64,000 nt of DNA from Alistipes shahii WAL 8301 (GTDB lineage: Bacteria; Bacteroidota; Bacteroidia; Bacteroidales; Rikenellaceae): NCBI RefSeq assembly GCF_025145845.1, contig NZ_CP102253.1, forward strand, positions 1,240,001-1,304,000. Reading direction: 5' to 3'. This document shows positions 1 to 8,157 of the stretch, piece by piece. Each line of letters opens with the position of its first letter. Position 1 is the stretch's first letter. Made by a program: the position numbers and the translations under genes. The notes below the pieces were generated by a model. That model ran no database searches. It had not been told where the DNA came from and was given only the letters and a program-made list of their open reading frames with translations.

Positions 1-2042
1 TGGGCGTCCGCACGTGGGACCTGTTCGACCATGTCATCGGCGCCTACGGCGGCCGCATCGAGCAGCTGTTCGCCATCGGCGGCGACGCCGAGCAGCCGAA
101 CACCGGAGCGCTCCGGGCGCAGCGGTTCAAACCCGTCGTGCGGTTCCTCGGCGCCGAGAAGCTGGGCGCCGGGAAGACCAACACCCACAAGATCGCGCTG
201 CCGCCCTACTTCGGGTCGGTGCGCGTGATGGTCGTAGCGTCCAACGGCCGCGCCTTCGGCTCCGCGGCGAAGGAGGTCGCCGTGAAAAAACCGCTTCTGG
301 TGCAGGCGACCCTGCCCCGCGTGGTCTCCACGGAGGAGGAGATCGAACTTCCGGTCACGGTCTTCGCCCTCGAAAAAGGGGTCGGCAAAACCGACGTCCG
401 GGTGAGCGTGAACGAAGCGTTCTCCGTGGTCGGGCCGCAGAGCCGGAGCGTCGTCCTCGGCGACGAGGGCGAACAGGTCGTCACCTTCCGGCTCAAGGCG
501 GGCCGGCAGACCGGAATCGGGAAGGTCCGCGTCACGGCGGCCTCTTCCGGCGACAACTCCGCCTCGGAGATCGAGATCGACGTGCGGGAGCCGAATCCCT
601 ACGTCACGACCTCGGAAGAGCACATCCTCCAGCCGGGCGAAACGGTCTCCGTCAAGCCCCTGAAAGCCTCCGGAACGGCCCGTCTGGAGCTTTCGTCGAT
701 TCCTCCGATCGACCTTTCGCGCCGCCTCGAATACCTCGTGCGCTACCCCCACGGCTGCATCGAGCAGATCACCTCGGGAGCCTTCCCGCAACTCTACCTA
801 CACTCCATAGCCGAGTGCGACGAAGAGATGTTGCAGGACATCGACCGCAATATCAAGAGCGTCCTGTCGCGGCTGGGCGGCTATCAGCTCTCCAACGGCG
901 CATTCGCCTACTGGAGCGGCGGAACTTCGCCTTCGGAGTGGGGCACGGCCTATGCGGTCCATTTCATGGCCGAAGCCGCGAAATACGGCTACGCCGTCGA
1001 CCGGACGACGCTCGAACGCGCACTCAAATACCTGCGCGGCAACACCTTCGACAATCCGCTGACGCTGGCTTACGCACAATACGTCCTCGCACTGGCCGGC
1101 ACGCCCGACCGGGGCGCCATGAACCGCCTGCGGGAGAGGTCGGCGCAGGCCGGCAGCGACGCGCGATGGCTGCTGGCCGCAGCCTACGCCCTCGACGGCA
1201 ACCGGAAGGTGGCCGAAGAGCTGACCGCACAGACCGCCGGCACGGCGGCTCCGAAGGCCGACCCCTACGACGGAACCTATAACAGTCCCGAACGGCAGAT
1301 GGCGATCGTGCTGATGACGCAGACGCTGCTCGGACAGCGCGAAGCGGCGTTCCGCACGGCCCTCAAAATGTCCGACATCCTGAAGAAGGACAAGTGGTTA
1401 AGTACGCAGTCGACGGCCTGGATGCTCAACACGCTGGCGAATTTCGCCTCCACGGGACAGACGGGGATCGACGCCCGGATCGGCCGGGAACCGATCCGAA
1501 GCGCCAAGTCGATCGCCTCCATGCCGCTCACCGCCCCAACCGAAGTGAGGAACACCGGCACGGGCAGCCTCCATCTGGTCGTGAGCCAGAGCTACACGCC
1601 CGGCAAGGGCGAGGAGGCGGAAGCCGCAAGCAGCCTGAAGATCGACGTCCGCTACCGGGACATGAACGGCGCGCCGCTCGACCCGCGGTCGGTCGCCGTG
1701 TCGACGGACTTCTACGCCGTGGTGACGGTCACGAACACCAGCGGCTACGAGCGTTACGCCGACCTGGCCCTGACGCACATCGTCCCGGCAGGCTGGGAGA
1801 TCACCTCCGAACGGGACCTTTCGACGGTCACCTACCAGGACATCCGCGACGACCGGGTTTTGAGCTACTTCGACCTCCGGAGCGGCGAAAGCAAGGAGAT
1901 CCCGATCAAACTCACGGCGACCTACAAGGGCCGCTACTACCTCCCCTCGGTCTGCTGCGAGGCGATGTACGACAACTCGGTGCGGGCGCTCCGGAAGGGC
2001 GAATGGGTCGAGGTCGTCGGGCAGACGCCGGCCGGAAACTGA
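1..2042 (+). CDS. Alpha-2-macroglobulin family protein, C-terminal part (5' end outside window)
   Basis: The reading frame is open from base 3, so the gene starts left of the window; about 679 residues are visible. Bacterial alpha-2-macroglobulins are large envelope proteins thought to trap attacking proteases. The visible part begins with the Bacteroidales-style stretch ending GGRIEQLFAIGGD. It then carries the thioester motif GCIEQ in the context YPHGCIEQ (Cys codon 756-758), followed by a terpenoid-cyclase-like helical region and a C-terminal beta domain ending in VVGQTPAGN. The CxEQ motif is intact, so the covalent trap should work. It is the only clearly chromosomal gene here and marks the left flank of the first mobile element. 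The family call is secure; the length of the missing N-terminus is unknown. Confidence 0.9.
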   Translation, partial: GVRTWDLFDHVIGAYGGRIEQLFAIGGDAEQPNTGALRAQRFKPVVRFLGAEKLGAGKTNTHKIALPPYFGSVRVMVVASNGRAFGSAAKEVAVKKPLLVQATLPRVVSTEEEIELPVTVFALEKGVGKTDVRVSVNEAFSVVGPQSRSVVLGDEGEQVVTFRLKAGRQTGIGKVRVTAASSGDNSASEIEIDVREPNPYVTTSEEHILQPGETVSVKPLKASGTARLELSSIPPIDLSRRLEYLVRYPHGCIEQITSGAFPQLYLHSIAECDEEMLQDIDRNIKSVLSRLGGYQLSNGAFAYWSGGTSPSEWGTAYAVHFMAEAAKYGYAVDRTTLERALKYLRGNTFDNPLTLAYAQYVLALAGTPDRGAMNRLRERSAQAGSDARWLLAAAYALDGNRKVAEELTAQTAGTAAPKADPYDGTYNSPERQMAIVLMTQTLLGQREAAFRTALKMSDILKKDKWLSTQSTAWMLNTLANFASTGQTGIDARIGREPIRSAKSIASMPLTAPTEVRNTGTGSLHLVVSQSYTPGKGEEAEAASSLKIDVRYRDMNGAPLDPRSVAVSTDFYAVVTVTNTSGYERYADLALTHIVPAGWEITSERDLSTVTYQDIRDDRVLSYFDLRSGESKEIPIKLTATYKGRYYLPSVCCEAMYDNSVRALRKGEWVEVVGQTPAGN

Positions 2043-2203
2043 ACGACACGGCCCTGAAATAACGGAACATCCCCGTAATGGTTCCGAAGTTCCGGGGATA
2101 AAAAACAGAGGTATAAAAAAGTGTAAAGCAAAAGATAATCAAATAATTATACACTTTTCTTCAGTACCTTTGTTTTAGAAAAAAAGTAGAATAAGGTAAT
2201 GTT

Positions 2204-2239
2204 AAACGAGGTTTCGGTTTCCAAATCGTTACCTCGTTT
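2204..2239. repeat. 36-bp repeat with 9-bp inverted arms, left copy
   Basis: AAACGAGGT and ACCTCGTTT are 9-bp perfect inverted arms around an 18-bp centre. The whole 36 bp recurs without a mismatch at 39883-39918. Both copies lie 110-111 bp upstream of a tyrosine integrase start. I infer an attachment site or an integrase/excisionase binding site. A transcription terminator is less likely, because no T-run follows the stem as it would for a terminator. Confidence 0.6.
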
Positions 2240-2295
2240 CTTTCGCTCTATTATTCATAGAAACGTGATTTTCAGTTTCTTGCATCGTTATTCAT

Positions 2296-2346
2296 CTTGA
2301 CATACGACTCTGCTGAAATTATTTTTGCAACCCTAAAAAGCAGAGT
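2296..2346 (+). promoter_or_regulatory. int1 promoter with inverted-repeat operator
   Basis: A -33-like CTTG (2296-2299), a 20-base spacer and the -7 box TATTTTTG (2320-2327) fit the Bacteroidales promoter TTTG / TAnnTTTG, with one mismatch at -33. The -7 box is framed by a 7-bp inverted repeat, ACTCTGC (2307-2313) and GCAGAGT (2340-2346), just before the ATG. The same layout is kept ahead of int2. I infer autorepression or Xis control. Confidence 0.55.
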
Positions 2347-2348
2347 TT

Positions 2349-3566
2349 ATGCGCAGCACGTTCAAGGTTCTGTTCTACCTTAAAAGGAACAAAGACAAAG
2401 ATCAGAAAGTCGTCCCTGTCATGGGTCGCATCACGGTCAACGGTAGCATCGCCCAGTTCAGCGCGAAGCTCTCCGTTCCGGAGATGCTTTGGGAGGTCAG
2501 CGGCGGCCGCGCCAAAGGCCGCAGTCTCGAAGCGGATCGCATCAACCGTCATCTGGACAACATCCGCACCCAGATCGGCAAGCACTATCAGGATATCTGC
2601 GACCGGGAGTCATACGTTACGGCCGAAAAGGTCAAGAATGCCTATCTCGGCTTCGGAGAGAAATACCGGCTGCTTCTCGAAGCGTTCGAGAAATTCACCG
2701 GCGACCTCAAGAAACGTGTCGGCATCGACCGCTGCCACGGTACATGGAACCGCTACTATAAATCCATCGACCATCTGCGGACTTTCATGCGTAAGGAGTA
2801 TAACGTGAGCGATATGCCGTTGGCGGAGTTGGAACAGTCGTTCATCGAGCAATACCACGTCTACCTTAAATCCGATCTGGGGCTCAAGCCTACGACCGTC
2901 AGCGGTTATCTCAAATGCCTGAAATACGTTGTCAAAATCGCGTTCAACAACGGCTGGATGCCTCGCAACCCCTTTTCCCTCTATCAATATACGGCTCCGA
3001 ATCCGGAACGTAGTTTTTTAACGGAAGATGAACTCCGGCGTATGATGACTACCGAGCTGCGGTATAAGCGTCAGGACTATAACCGCGATATGTTCCTGTT
3101 CTCCTGCTTTACGGGCATCTGCTATGCGGATATGGCCTCGCTGACCTATGACCGGATCGAGCAGGATGCGCAGGGCGAGTGGTGGATCAGCGGCAACCGC
3201 CAGAAGACCGAAACCAAATACGTTGTCAAGTTGCTGCCTTATGCGTTGTTCATCCTGAACAAGTATCGGGGTCTGACCGGCGACGGACGTGTTTTTGCCA
3301 TGTCTACACTCGATTCGATCGACGACAGCCTGAAAAACATCGCCCGGGAGTGCGGCATTGACAAACAACTCTCATTCCACCTTGCCCGGCACACGTACGC
3401 CACGACGATCTGCCTGTCGAACGGTGTGAGTCTGGAGACGCTTTCGAAGATGCTGGGACATAAAAATATCACCACCACTCAAATCTATGCGAAAGTCACC
3501 CCGCCGATGATCGACCGTGAGGTTACCATGCTCCGGGAGAAACTGGCAACGAAATTCTCCGTGTAG
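2349..3566 (+). CDS. Tyrosine recombinase / integrase of element 1
   Basis: A 405-residue site-specific recombinase that should integrate and excise the surrounding element. An SAM-like core-binding domain spans about residues 100-215, and the catalytic domain about 225-400. I see HLAR (H344, R347), LGH (H371) and nucleophile Y380 in the order expected for the family. The usual first catalytic arginine (TGLRxSD) is replaced by cysteine (TGICYAD, C258); absence of Arg I is known from the CTnDOT integrase IntDOT, which has a serine there. The start at ATGCGCAGC is shared with int2 at 40029, and the upstream promoter and operator are conserved. The gene is intact and probably active on the 36-bp site upstream or a site close to it. 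Confidence 0.92.
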   Translation: MRSTFKVLFYLKRNKDKDQKVVPVMGRITVNGSIAQFSAKLSVPEMLWEVSGGRAKGRSLEADRINRHLDNIRTQIGKHYQDICDRESYVTAEKVKNAYLGFGEKYRLLLEAFEKFTGDLKKRVGIDRCHGTWNRYYKSIDHLRTFMRKEYNVSDMPLAELEQSFIEQYHVYLKSDLGLKPTTVSGYLKCLKYVVKIAFNNGWMPRNPFSLYQYTAPNPERSFLTEDELRRMMTTELRYKRQDYNRDMFLFSCFTGICYADMASLTYDRIEQDAQGEWWISGNRQKTETKYVVKLLPYALFILNKYRGLTGDGRVFAMSTLDSIDDSLKNIARECGIDKQLSFHLARHTYATTICLSNGVSLETLSKMLGHKNITTTQIYAKVTPPMIDREVTMLREKLATKFSV

Positions 3567-3591
3567 ACACTTTGCGATAAAGTATATAAAT

Positions 3592-3600
3592 ATATTATGT
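3592..3600. repeat. 9-bp target site duplication, left copy
   Basis: ATATTATGT directly abuts the left inverted repeat of the IS4-type element and recurs exactly at 4926-4934, next to its right end. This shows transposition into the stretch downstream of int1. Confidence 0.85.
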
Positions 3601-4925
3601 CATTAGTGTCCCGTTAAAATTGGGACGAAGTTAATATTAATCAAATAGTCCCTCCAAGAGGGGATAATCGAGTTCTTTGACATCGTTGAAATTAGTCTTT
3701 TCGAAGAGATCTCTCAGTGGAGTCTTATCCGTTAGTGAGATGCTCAAAATCTGCAGGACCTCATAAGTTGACCGCTTTAGTCGCATGTCGTGTTGGACGA
3801 TGGCGACAAGGCAATAAGTTATGATTGCAGAGCAAATTTGTATTCTGACAGCGTTCTCTGTAGTGCCCCAGAATTTCTTAATCTTGAGGTGCTGCTTGAG
3901 CCACTTGAAGAACAACTCAATCTGCCATCGGTTCTTGTAGAGATTAGCAATTTCGAGAGCGGTAAGATGGAATGCATTCGTCAAAAATGCGAAGTCTCTG
4001 TCTTGCTCGTCATCGTGAAATCTCACAAGTCGCAGCCTCTCAGGAAACTTCTTCTGTGTGTTCACATCCGTGAGTTCAATAACGGAATCAGAAAGCACAT
4101 TCTTAGGCAATCTACGTTTCCATTTCGTACACTTGTACTGTAAGTTCTTCTTCGCCCGAACCACGAAGTATGATTCATTAAGACAAATCTTGTAGAGTTC
4201 CTTGAATGCATTGTAACCACGGTCAAATACGTAGTAAGAACCTGATTCATAGGGAATCTCCTTCATTGCCTTTGAATCGTGTACCGATGCAGTCGTAATA
4301 TGGAAGAAAGCAGAAACTTGGGACTCCAGATCATAAAGGACATGCGCCTTAACGCCTCCTTTCTTCTTGCGGAACTTTGCCCACCAGAATACTGACAAGC
4401 AGAGCGGAATCGTTGTTGAATCAAATGCATAAACATTCCCCTTCAGCTTGAAGATGTCGGTTGCTCGTTTCTTGCGAGCCTGTTCCATCATGAAGAAGGC
4501 AAAGTCTTCAAAGATCCTGTAGTCACGATTCTGATTCGCTGTGGCAAATGTCGTTTTCGCTATTGGATTACGCCCCATTCCAAGGTGATAACATTTGGAT
4601 TGGTGAGTCTCCAATGCAACGACAACATCACGCAGGCTCTCACGGTTACAGAGTTGTCCGAACATGAGTGCCATGAGCTGATTCCAGCAGGTGAAGTTCT
4701 TGACATACCTGTTCCCATCATACTTGTCAACCAGGTGACGGAACTTGTTGTTGTCGAGAAATGCAACCAATTGAGCGAATACATATTTGTCTTTGTTCAT
4801 AGAGCAGTCCCTTTATGGGCTGCAAAATTACAAATTCAAATCGTCGCACATGAAAAATTACTTCTAATAGACTATGTTTCAACTATTTCAAAGACCGACT
4901 TGCCCGCTTTTACGGGACAGTAGTG
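3601..4925 (-). mobile_element. IS4-family insertion sequence, 1325 bp
   Basis: The ends are 18-bp imperfect inverted repeats. The left end reads CATTAGTGTCCCGTTAAA, and the reverse complement of the right end reads CACTACTGTCCCGTAAAA, with three mismatches. A 9-bp duplication, ATATTATGT, flanks both ends. One transposase gene fills the interior on the minus strand. The element separates int1 from the excisionase-like genes and is lower in GC than its surroundings, so it is a later arrival. Confidence 0.88.
3637..4800 (-). CDS. IS4-family DDE transposase
   Basis: A 387-residue transposase that cuts and moves the insertion sequence around it. An N-terminal domain of the DUF4372 kind precedes an RNase H-like catalytic core. 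The catalytic acids are visible as D127 (YAFDSTT) and D193 (VFDRGY), with E295 inside a perfect Y-x2-R-x3-E-x6-K signature (Y288, R291, E295, K302) that is diagnostic of IS4. The frame is intact from the ATG to near the left inverted repeat, so the enzyme is probably active. No promoter is obvious inside the right end. Confidence 0.93.
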   Translation of the reverse strand: MNKDKYVFAQLVAFLDNNKFRHLVDKYDGNRYVKNFTCWNQLMALMFGQLCNRESLRDVVVALETHQSKCYHLGMGRNPIAKTTFATANQNRDYRIFEDFAFFMMEQARKKRATDIFKLKGNVYAFDSTTIPLCLSVFWWAKFRKKKGGVKAHVLYDLESQVSAFFHITTASVHDSKAMKEIPYESGSYYVFDRGYNAFKELYKICLNESYFVVRAKKNLQYKCTKWKRRLPKNVLSDSVIELTDVNTQKKFPERLRLVRFHDDEQDRDFAFLTNAFHLTALEIANLYKNRWQIELFFKWLKQHLKIKKFWGTTENAVRIQICSAIITYCLVAIVQHDMRLKRSTYEVLQILSISLTDKTPLRDLFEKTNFNDVKELDYPLLEGLFD

Positions 4926-4934
4926 ATATTATGT
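4926..4934. repeat. 9-bp target site duplication, right copy
   Basis: Exact copy of ATATTATGT at 3592-3600, adjacent to the right inverted repeat of the IS4-type element. Confidence 0.85.
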
Positions 4935-5005
4935 ATTTACATACTTGTATAAACTCATCATTCGGTCATTGCATCTTTGCGGCGAAAACCTACTGCAACC
5001 CGATT

Positions 5006-5305
5006 ATGGAACGACTCGATGAGATTTTGGAAATCGTCCGAGAGATCCGCGAGGATGTCTCCTTTATGAAACGCCACCGTAATATGCTTTGCGGGATGCC
5101 TATTCTGGAAGTCGACGAAGTATGCGACCTTTTGAAGATGAGCGATCGTCAACTGCGCCGTTATCGCACTTCGGGTCAGCTTGTCGGTTTCCATTTCGGT
5201 CGTCGTCTAATGTTTTCGACGGCTGAAATCAACCGCTTCATAGAGCGTGTTGAAATGGAACATAAGCAGAAAAAGTCTTTGAGAAAAGCTATCCATAATC
5301 TTTAA
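5006..5305 (+). CDS. Helix-turn-helix, excisionase-like protein
   Basis: A 99-residue protein. Residues 1-30 are an amphipathic helix (MERLDEILEIVREI...). A winged HTH of the MerR/excisionase sort follows, marked by 'LEVDEVCDLLKMSDRQLRRY' and an R-x-x-G turn. I take ATG 5006 as the start, because the longer upstream frame would run into the IS end. The gene sits between int1 and another HTH gene, where recombination directionality factors lie in Bacteroidales elements. Its likely job is to help excision or regulate it (inference). The gene at 61169 in the third element is of the same general type. Confidence 0.75.
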   Translation: MERLDEILEIVREIREDVSFMKRHRNMLCGMPILEVDEVCDLLKMSDRQLRRYRTSGQLVGFHFGRRLMFSTAEINRFIERVEMEHKQKKSLRKAIHNL

Positions 5306-5316
5306 CACATAATACT

Positions 5317-5658
5317 ATGTCTGAAACAACAGAAAGATCTTATTATCTGGTGGAGTCCATGTATTTCGAGAAACTGCTCCGCACGCATTTCATGCTGACA
5401 CAATCCACGCTGCTCTTCGAACACCTGTTGAGCCACAGTGACCGCCCGATGTTCCTCTCGGCCCGCAAGGTCTGCGAGGTGCTGGGTATGGATTGCCACC
5501 AACTCGAACAATGCCGTAAAAAGCGGATGATCCGCGCCCGTGCCGTCAACGGACAGATGCTGTACGATGCCTACGAGTTGCTTGCGCTTACTGAACTTTT
5601 CTACCGCCGGAAGCTGCGGAAGACCCTCTCCTGGATACCGCAGTTCGAGGTGCGCTGA
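5317..5658 (+). CDS. Helix-turn-helix protein, second excisionase-like
   Basis: A 113-residue protein starting 11 bp after the previous gene, so the two are probably co-transcribed. The middle, 'FLSARKVCEVLGMDCHQLEQ', followed by a short wing (MIRARAVNGQMLYD), has the same HTH plan as its neighbour but with weak sequence similarity. Paired HTH genes of this type follow integrases in many Bacteroidales elements and act in excision or its control, so that is the inferred role. A terminator-like hairpin follows the stop codon. Confidence 0.72.
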   Translation: MSETTERSYYLVESMYFEKLLRTHFMLTQSTLLFEHLLSHSDRPMFLSARKVCEVLGMDCHQLEQCRKKRMIRARAVNGQMLYDAYELLALTELFYRRKLRKTLSWIPQFEVR

Positions 5659-5676
5659 TCCGTTCGTGCTGAAAGG

Positions 5677-5699
5677 GACTGACTGCATCCGCAGCAGTC
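5677..5699 (+). terminator. Rho-independent terminator after the HTH pair
   Basis: Stem GACTG(A)CTGC / GCAGCAGTC with loop ATCC and one bulged A, followed by CTCTTTTTGTTTT. It would end the two-gene HTH transcript. Confidence 0.65.
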
Positions 5700-5771
5700 T
5701 CTTTTTGTTTTGAGACAGCACGAATAATAATTAAAAATCCCTTTGTGAACGCCGGCCTCGGGGCAAGATAG

Positions 5772-5847
5772 CGCCGGACACGTTCCGGCGTCAAATTTTT
5801 GCGGCACGATCTCCACCCTTCGGGTCGTATCGCCCCTCAAAAATTTG
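5772..5847. repeat. Two inverted repeats in a 290-bp gap
   Basis: The gap 5659-5948 holds no gene. It contains a short hairpin CGCCGGA / TCCGGCG (5772-5790), then a 10-bp perfect inverted repeat CAAATTTTTG (5792-5801) and CAAAAATTTG (5838-5847). The loop of the second repeat contains ATCTCCAC, a motif that recurs in the structured segments at 13.9 and 41.5 kb. The function is unknown. Confidence 0.45.
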
Positions 5848-5948
5848 CCTTGTCCGTGCCGTCGCTGATAATCCCGCCCCGAAGCCGGCTTCTCACTTTC
5901 ATAGCGGGGATCTGCCGGCCGTATGTCAAATCAAAATCCATTTCGAAG

Positions 5949-6149
5949 ATGAAACATCAAAAATTCGAGATTGCGGTGGCGGGTTACGACTACCGCTTCA
6001 AGACCTACGCCCGGGACGGCGTGGAGGCATCGGTAAAGGTGAAATGTTTTCTCGGAAAGCCCGATGCCGAGTGTACGATCCTTGTGCCTGCGTTGAACGA
6101 TTACCTGCGGGAAACGGAATCCTGCCGCAGGCAGGTTGCTCAGCGATGA
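5949..6149 (+). CDS. Small hypothetical protein (66 aa)
   Basis: A short protein starting MKHQKFEIAVAGYDYRF, not recognised as a known family. It is rich in charged residues and predicted soluble. Its stop overlaps the next start (ATGA), so the two genes are translationally coupled. It opens a run of closely packed rightward accessory ORFs (5.9-10.6 kb) of the kind that fill Bacteroidales mobile elements. I chose ATG 5949 because upstream codons in the frame run through the inverted-repeat region. Confidence 0.6.
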   Translation: MKHQKFEIAVAGYDYRFKTYARDGVEASVKVKCFLGKPDAECTILVPALNDYLRETESCRRQVAQR

Positions 6150-6799
6150 GAAAGTGGATCGATCAGTCGACCTTCGACGAGCTGCTGCTCGCCAATGCCG
6201 AGGATAACGTAGAGCGGGCTATTCGAAGCGCATCGGCCGTATTGGAAACAGTGCAGGAGTTCGTTCCGGAGGCAGCCTTGTTCTACCGTGTTACACATGC
6301 CGTGGACAGCCTGAAAAACTATTTCGAGGAAGCTTGCACCGGTTTCCGAAGAAACGGCATCCTGTTTCTCGTCCGCCAATATTTCTATCCAAAACCCTAT
6401 TACGACCTCCGATTCGATTGGTCGTTCTTCCGATATGCGGACAACTACTCCTTCGGCAAGGCTTTCGACAAACAAACCGCTCCGAACCGTATCGGGGTCT
6501 TCACCAAAAAGAAGATCGACGACTGGGTGGAATACCTCACGCAGGGTTTCCGGAATCTCGAACGGATCGATGCGGAGAACGAACGCAAAATAATCGGGTA
6601 CCGCAACCGGTTGGAGGCTCTGTCCGATGTGGTTTGGGTTCATGACAAAAGTCACGGCCAGATCATTCGTAACGGCCTGACCTATACTTTCGATATCCGG
6701 CAGACGGATTACAGCGAAAAGATCTCTTTGGACTATCGGTGCCGCACGCTCGACGATTTCCTTGCACTCTCCGACAATAAATTCACACCTAAACCTTAA
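6146..6799 (+). CDS. Hypothetical protein (217 aa)
   Basis: A soluble, aromatic-rich protein without a motif I can place. The N-terminal half is helical (residues 10-80), and the middle has several YF/YY pairs (LVRQYFYPKPYYDLRFDW). It overlaps the preceding gene by 4 bp and lies 6 bp ahead of the next one, so it belongs to the accessory operon. Nothing points to an enzyme active site. Confidence 0.65.
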   Translation: MRKWIDQSTFDELLLANAEDNVERAIRSASAVLETVQEFVPEAALFYRVTHAVDSLKNYFEEACTGFRRNGILFLVRQYFYPKPYYDLRFDWSFFRYADNYSFGKAFDKQTAPNRIGVFTKKKIDDWVEYLTQGFRNLERIDAENERKIIGYRNRLEALSDVVWVHDKSHGQIIRNGLTYTFDIRQTDYSEKISLDYRCRTLDDFLALSDNKFTPKP

Positions 6800-6805
6800 A
6801 CGACT

Positions 6806-7018
6806 ATGGAACGAAACATTATTATCGAAAATATCTGCACTGCGTGCCGCTGCGGCGAACGTCGCGCCGAGGAATATTTGGCCGCGGAACTTCGCAACCT
6901 GCGGGAACTGCGGGATGCCGGGGCTCTGTGCTACGGCGATCTTGAAACGGCCTGTTCTGGGCTGGGACTGGACTTCGATTATACGGACTATTTCTGTCAG
7001 GCCTTGTCACTGAACTAA
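6806..7018 (+). CDS. Small hypothetical protein (70 aa)
   Basis: Starts MERNIIIENICTACRCGERR. It contains CTACRC near the N-terminus and two more cysteines later, so metal binding is possible but not shown. It is tightly spaced in the accessory operon (6 bp after, 12 bp before its neighbours). Family unknown. Confidence 0.55.
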   Translation: MERNIIIENICTACRCGERRAEEYLAAELRNLRELRDAGALCYGDLETACSGLGLDFDYTDYFCQALSLN

Positions 7019-7030
7019 CTCCGATTTACG

Positions 7031-7330
7031 ATGAACAATCTTTGTTTCAACCGTTTCACACTGCGGACGGACGATGCGAAAACCCGCCGTAAAATCCTTC
7101 GCTGGCTGGCGCTCAATTACCGCTTGTACGAATACCTCCCCTCGGAGGCAGAGATCCGCGGACGGTTCATCTCGCGCAAACCCTTTCCCGCCGAAGCGCT
7201 CCGGCGCCAGATCGGGAAACTGCGCGGCGACAGGACTCTGTTCCTGCGGATTGTCTCTACGGACTTATACTCGCTCTATGTGGAAGGTAATGTCTATCTG
7301 CTCGGGGCGTGGTACCGAATCTTTCTTTAA
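7031..7330 (+). CDS. Small hypothetical protein (99 aa)
   Basis: A basic protein (many R and K) beginning MNNLCFNRFTLRTDDAKTRRK, with a helical N-terminal half. It may bind nucleic acid, judging by charge only. It is part of the same packed ORF run. A GC-rich hairpin (CCGCCTGCTC / GAGCGGGCGG, 7338-7363) lies between it and the next gene and may lower downstream expression. Confidence 0.55.
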   Translation: MNNLCFNRFTLRTDDAKTRRKILRWLALNYRLYEYLPSEAEIRGRFISRKPFPAEALRRQIGKLRGDRTLFLRIVSTDLYSLYVEGNVYLLGAWYRIFL

Positions 7331-7378
7331 TCACCTGCCGCCTGCTCCGCAACGAGCGGGCGGCGTCATTTCCATATC

Positions 7379-7702
7379 ATGGCATACGAATCATCCATTC
7401 CTTTCGCGGATATCCGGGATTTCCGCGAGGCCGAGATCAACGGCATCTCTGCTCTTTTCACTATGTGTCGCCTCGATTCCGAAACCCTTCCCGCCGATTT
7501 TCATTCGTGCGAGGTCATGGGCGGTCGGGGCAGCGATTTCCAGTGGCTCGTTCCGCTGGCTTTGGCAAACTTCACCGGAACGTTCGTCTCCCGGCAGCCC
7601 CTGCTCCGGGAAGGACAGGCGTACGCTGAAATACGCCGGTACGGCATCTATGACGCGACGACAGTCGACGAATGGTCTGAAAACAACAACGATAACTCTT
7701 AA
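7379..7702 (+). CDS. LPD28-like small protein (107 aa)
   Basis: The pattern 'INGISALFTMCRLDSETLP' followed by a HSCEV segment resembles the large polyvalent protein-associated domain LPD28 of Bacteroidales conjugative elements, where it occurs as a stand-alone protein. No biochemical role is established for such proteins. Soluble, no signal peptide. The gene sits in the accessory operon, 5 bp before the next start. The domain call is from memory of the family pattern and is moderate. Confidence 0.55.
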   Translation: MAYESSIPFADIRDFREAEINGISALFTMCRLDSETLPADFHSCEVMGGRGSDFQWLVPLALANFTGTFVSRQPLLREGQAYAEIRRYGIYDATTVDEWSENNNDNS

Positions 7703-7707
7703 ACACT

Positions 7708-8145
7708 ATGCGACGAAAATTCAAACTGAAGGTCAGCTATACCTTCAACGGCTGTTTTACCCTGCGTGCGGCTTCCGGCAAGGAGGCCGCACGTCTTGTT
7801 TCCGAACAATGCGGAACGGTTCTGAGTGCGATTCAAACGACTCTCGGCGAAGAATCCGAGGTAGACTGGCATTTCGACAAACATCCCCGGCTTGCAATCC
7901 GGGAAGTAATCGCTCTTCCGGAGACCCTTGACGGGGAGAAGCTGCCGCGCGTGCAGGTCTTTCACCCCGGGCAGCGTGTCTTCCGGAGCGATCCCGACTA
8001 TGAAATGTCCGGTTGTTGTGTCGTCTGTTCGGGTAATGACGATAAGGAGACACCCTCCGACAAGGATCTTATCCTGATCTGCTGCTCAGACTCGGAAACT
8101 GAAGTCTATCCATGCGAACTACGTCCCATATCCGATAATCATTAA
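7708..8145 (+). CDS. Hypothetical protein (145 aa)
   Basis: Soluble protein starting MRRKFKLKVSYTFNGCF. The C-terminal part has a hydrophobic beta-rich segment (FHPGQRVFRS) and several cysteines (SGCCVVCSG, LICCSD). It is not assignable to a known family. It lies 5 bp behind the LPD28-like gene and 12 bp before the next. Confidence 0.6.
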   Translation: MRRKFKLKVSYTFNGCFTLRAASGKEAARLVSEQCGTVLSAIQTTLGEESEVDWHFDKHPRLAIREVIALPETLDGEKLPRVQVFHPGQRVFRSDPDYEMSGCCVVCSGNDDKETPSDKDLILICCSDSETEVYPCELRPISDNH

Positions 8146-8157
8146 AGACACCTTCAA

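Noticed and set aside
14..1282. 422-residue frame overlapping the alpha-2-macroglobulin gene
   Set aside because: Arginine/proline-rich alternative-frame translation of a GC-rich gene.
2164..2173. GTACCTTTGT as a promoter for int1
   Set aside because: It resembles the -7 box, but no -33 TTTG lies upstream and a better promoter sits directly before int1; kept only as a possible att-related repeat.
5317..5658. Reading the second HTH protein as a DNA primase fragment
   Set aside because: No toprim or CHC2 motif; only an HTH pattern is visible.
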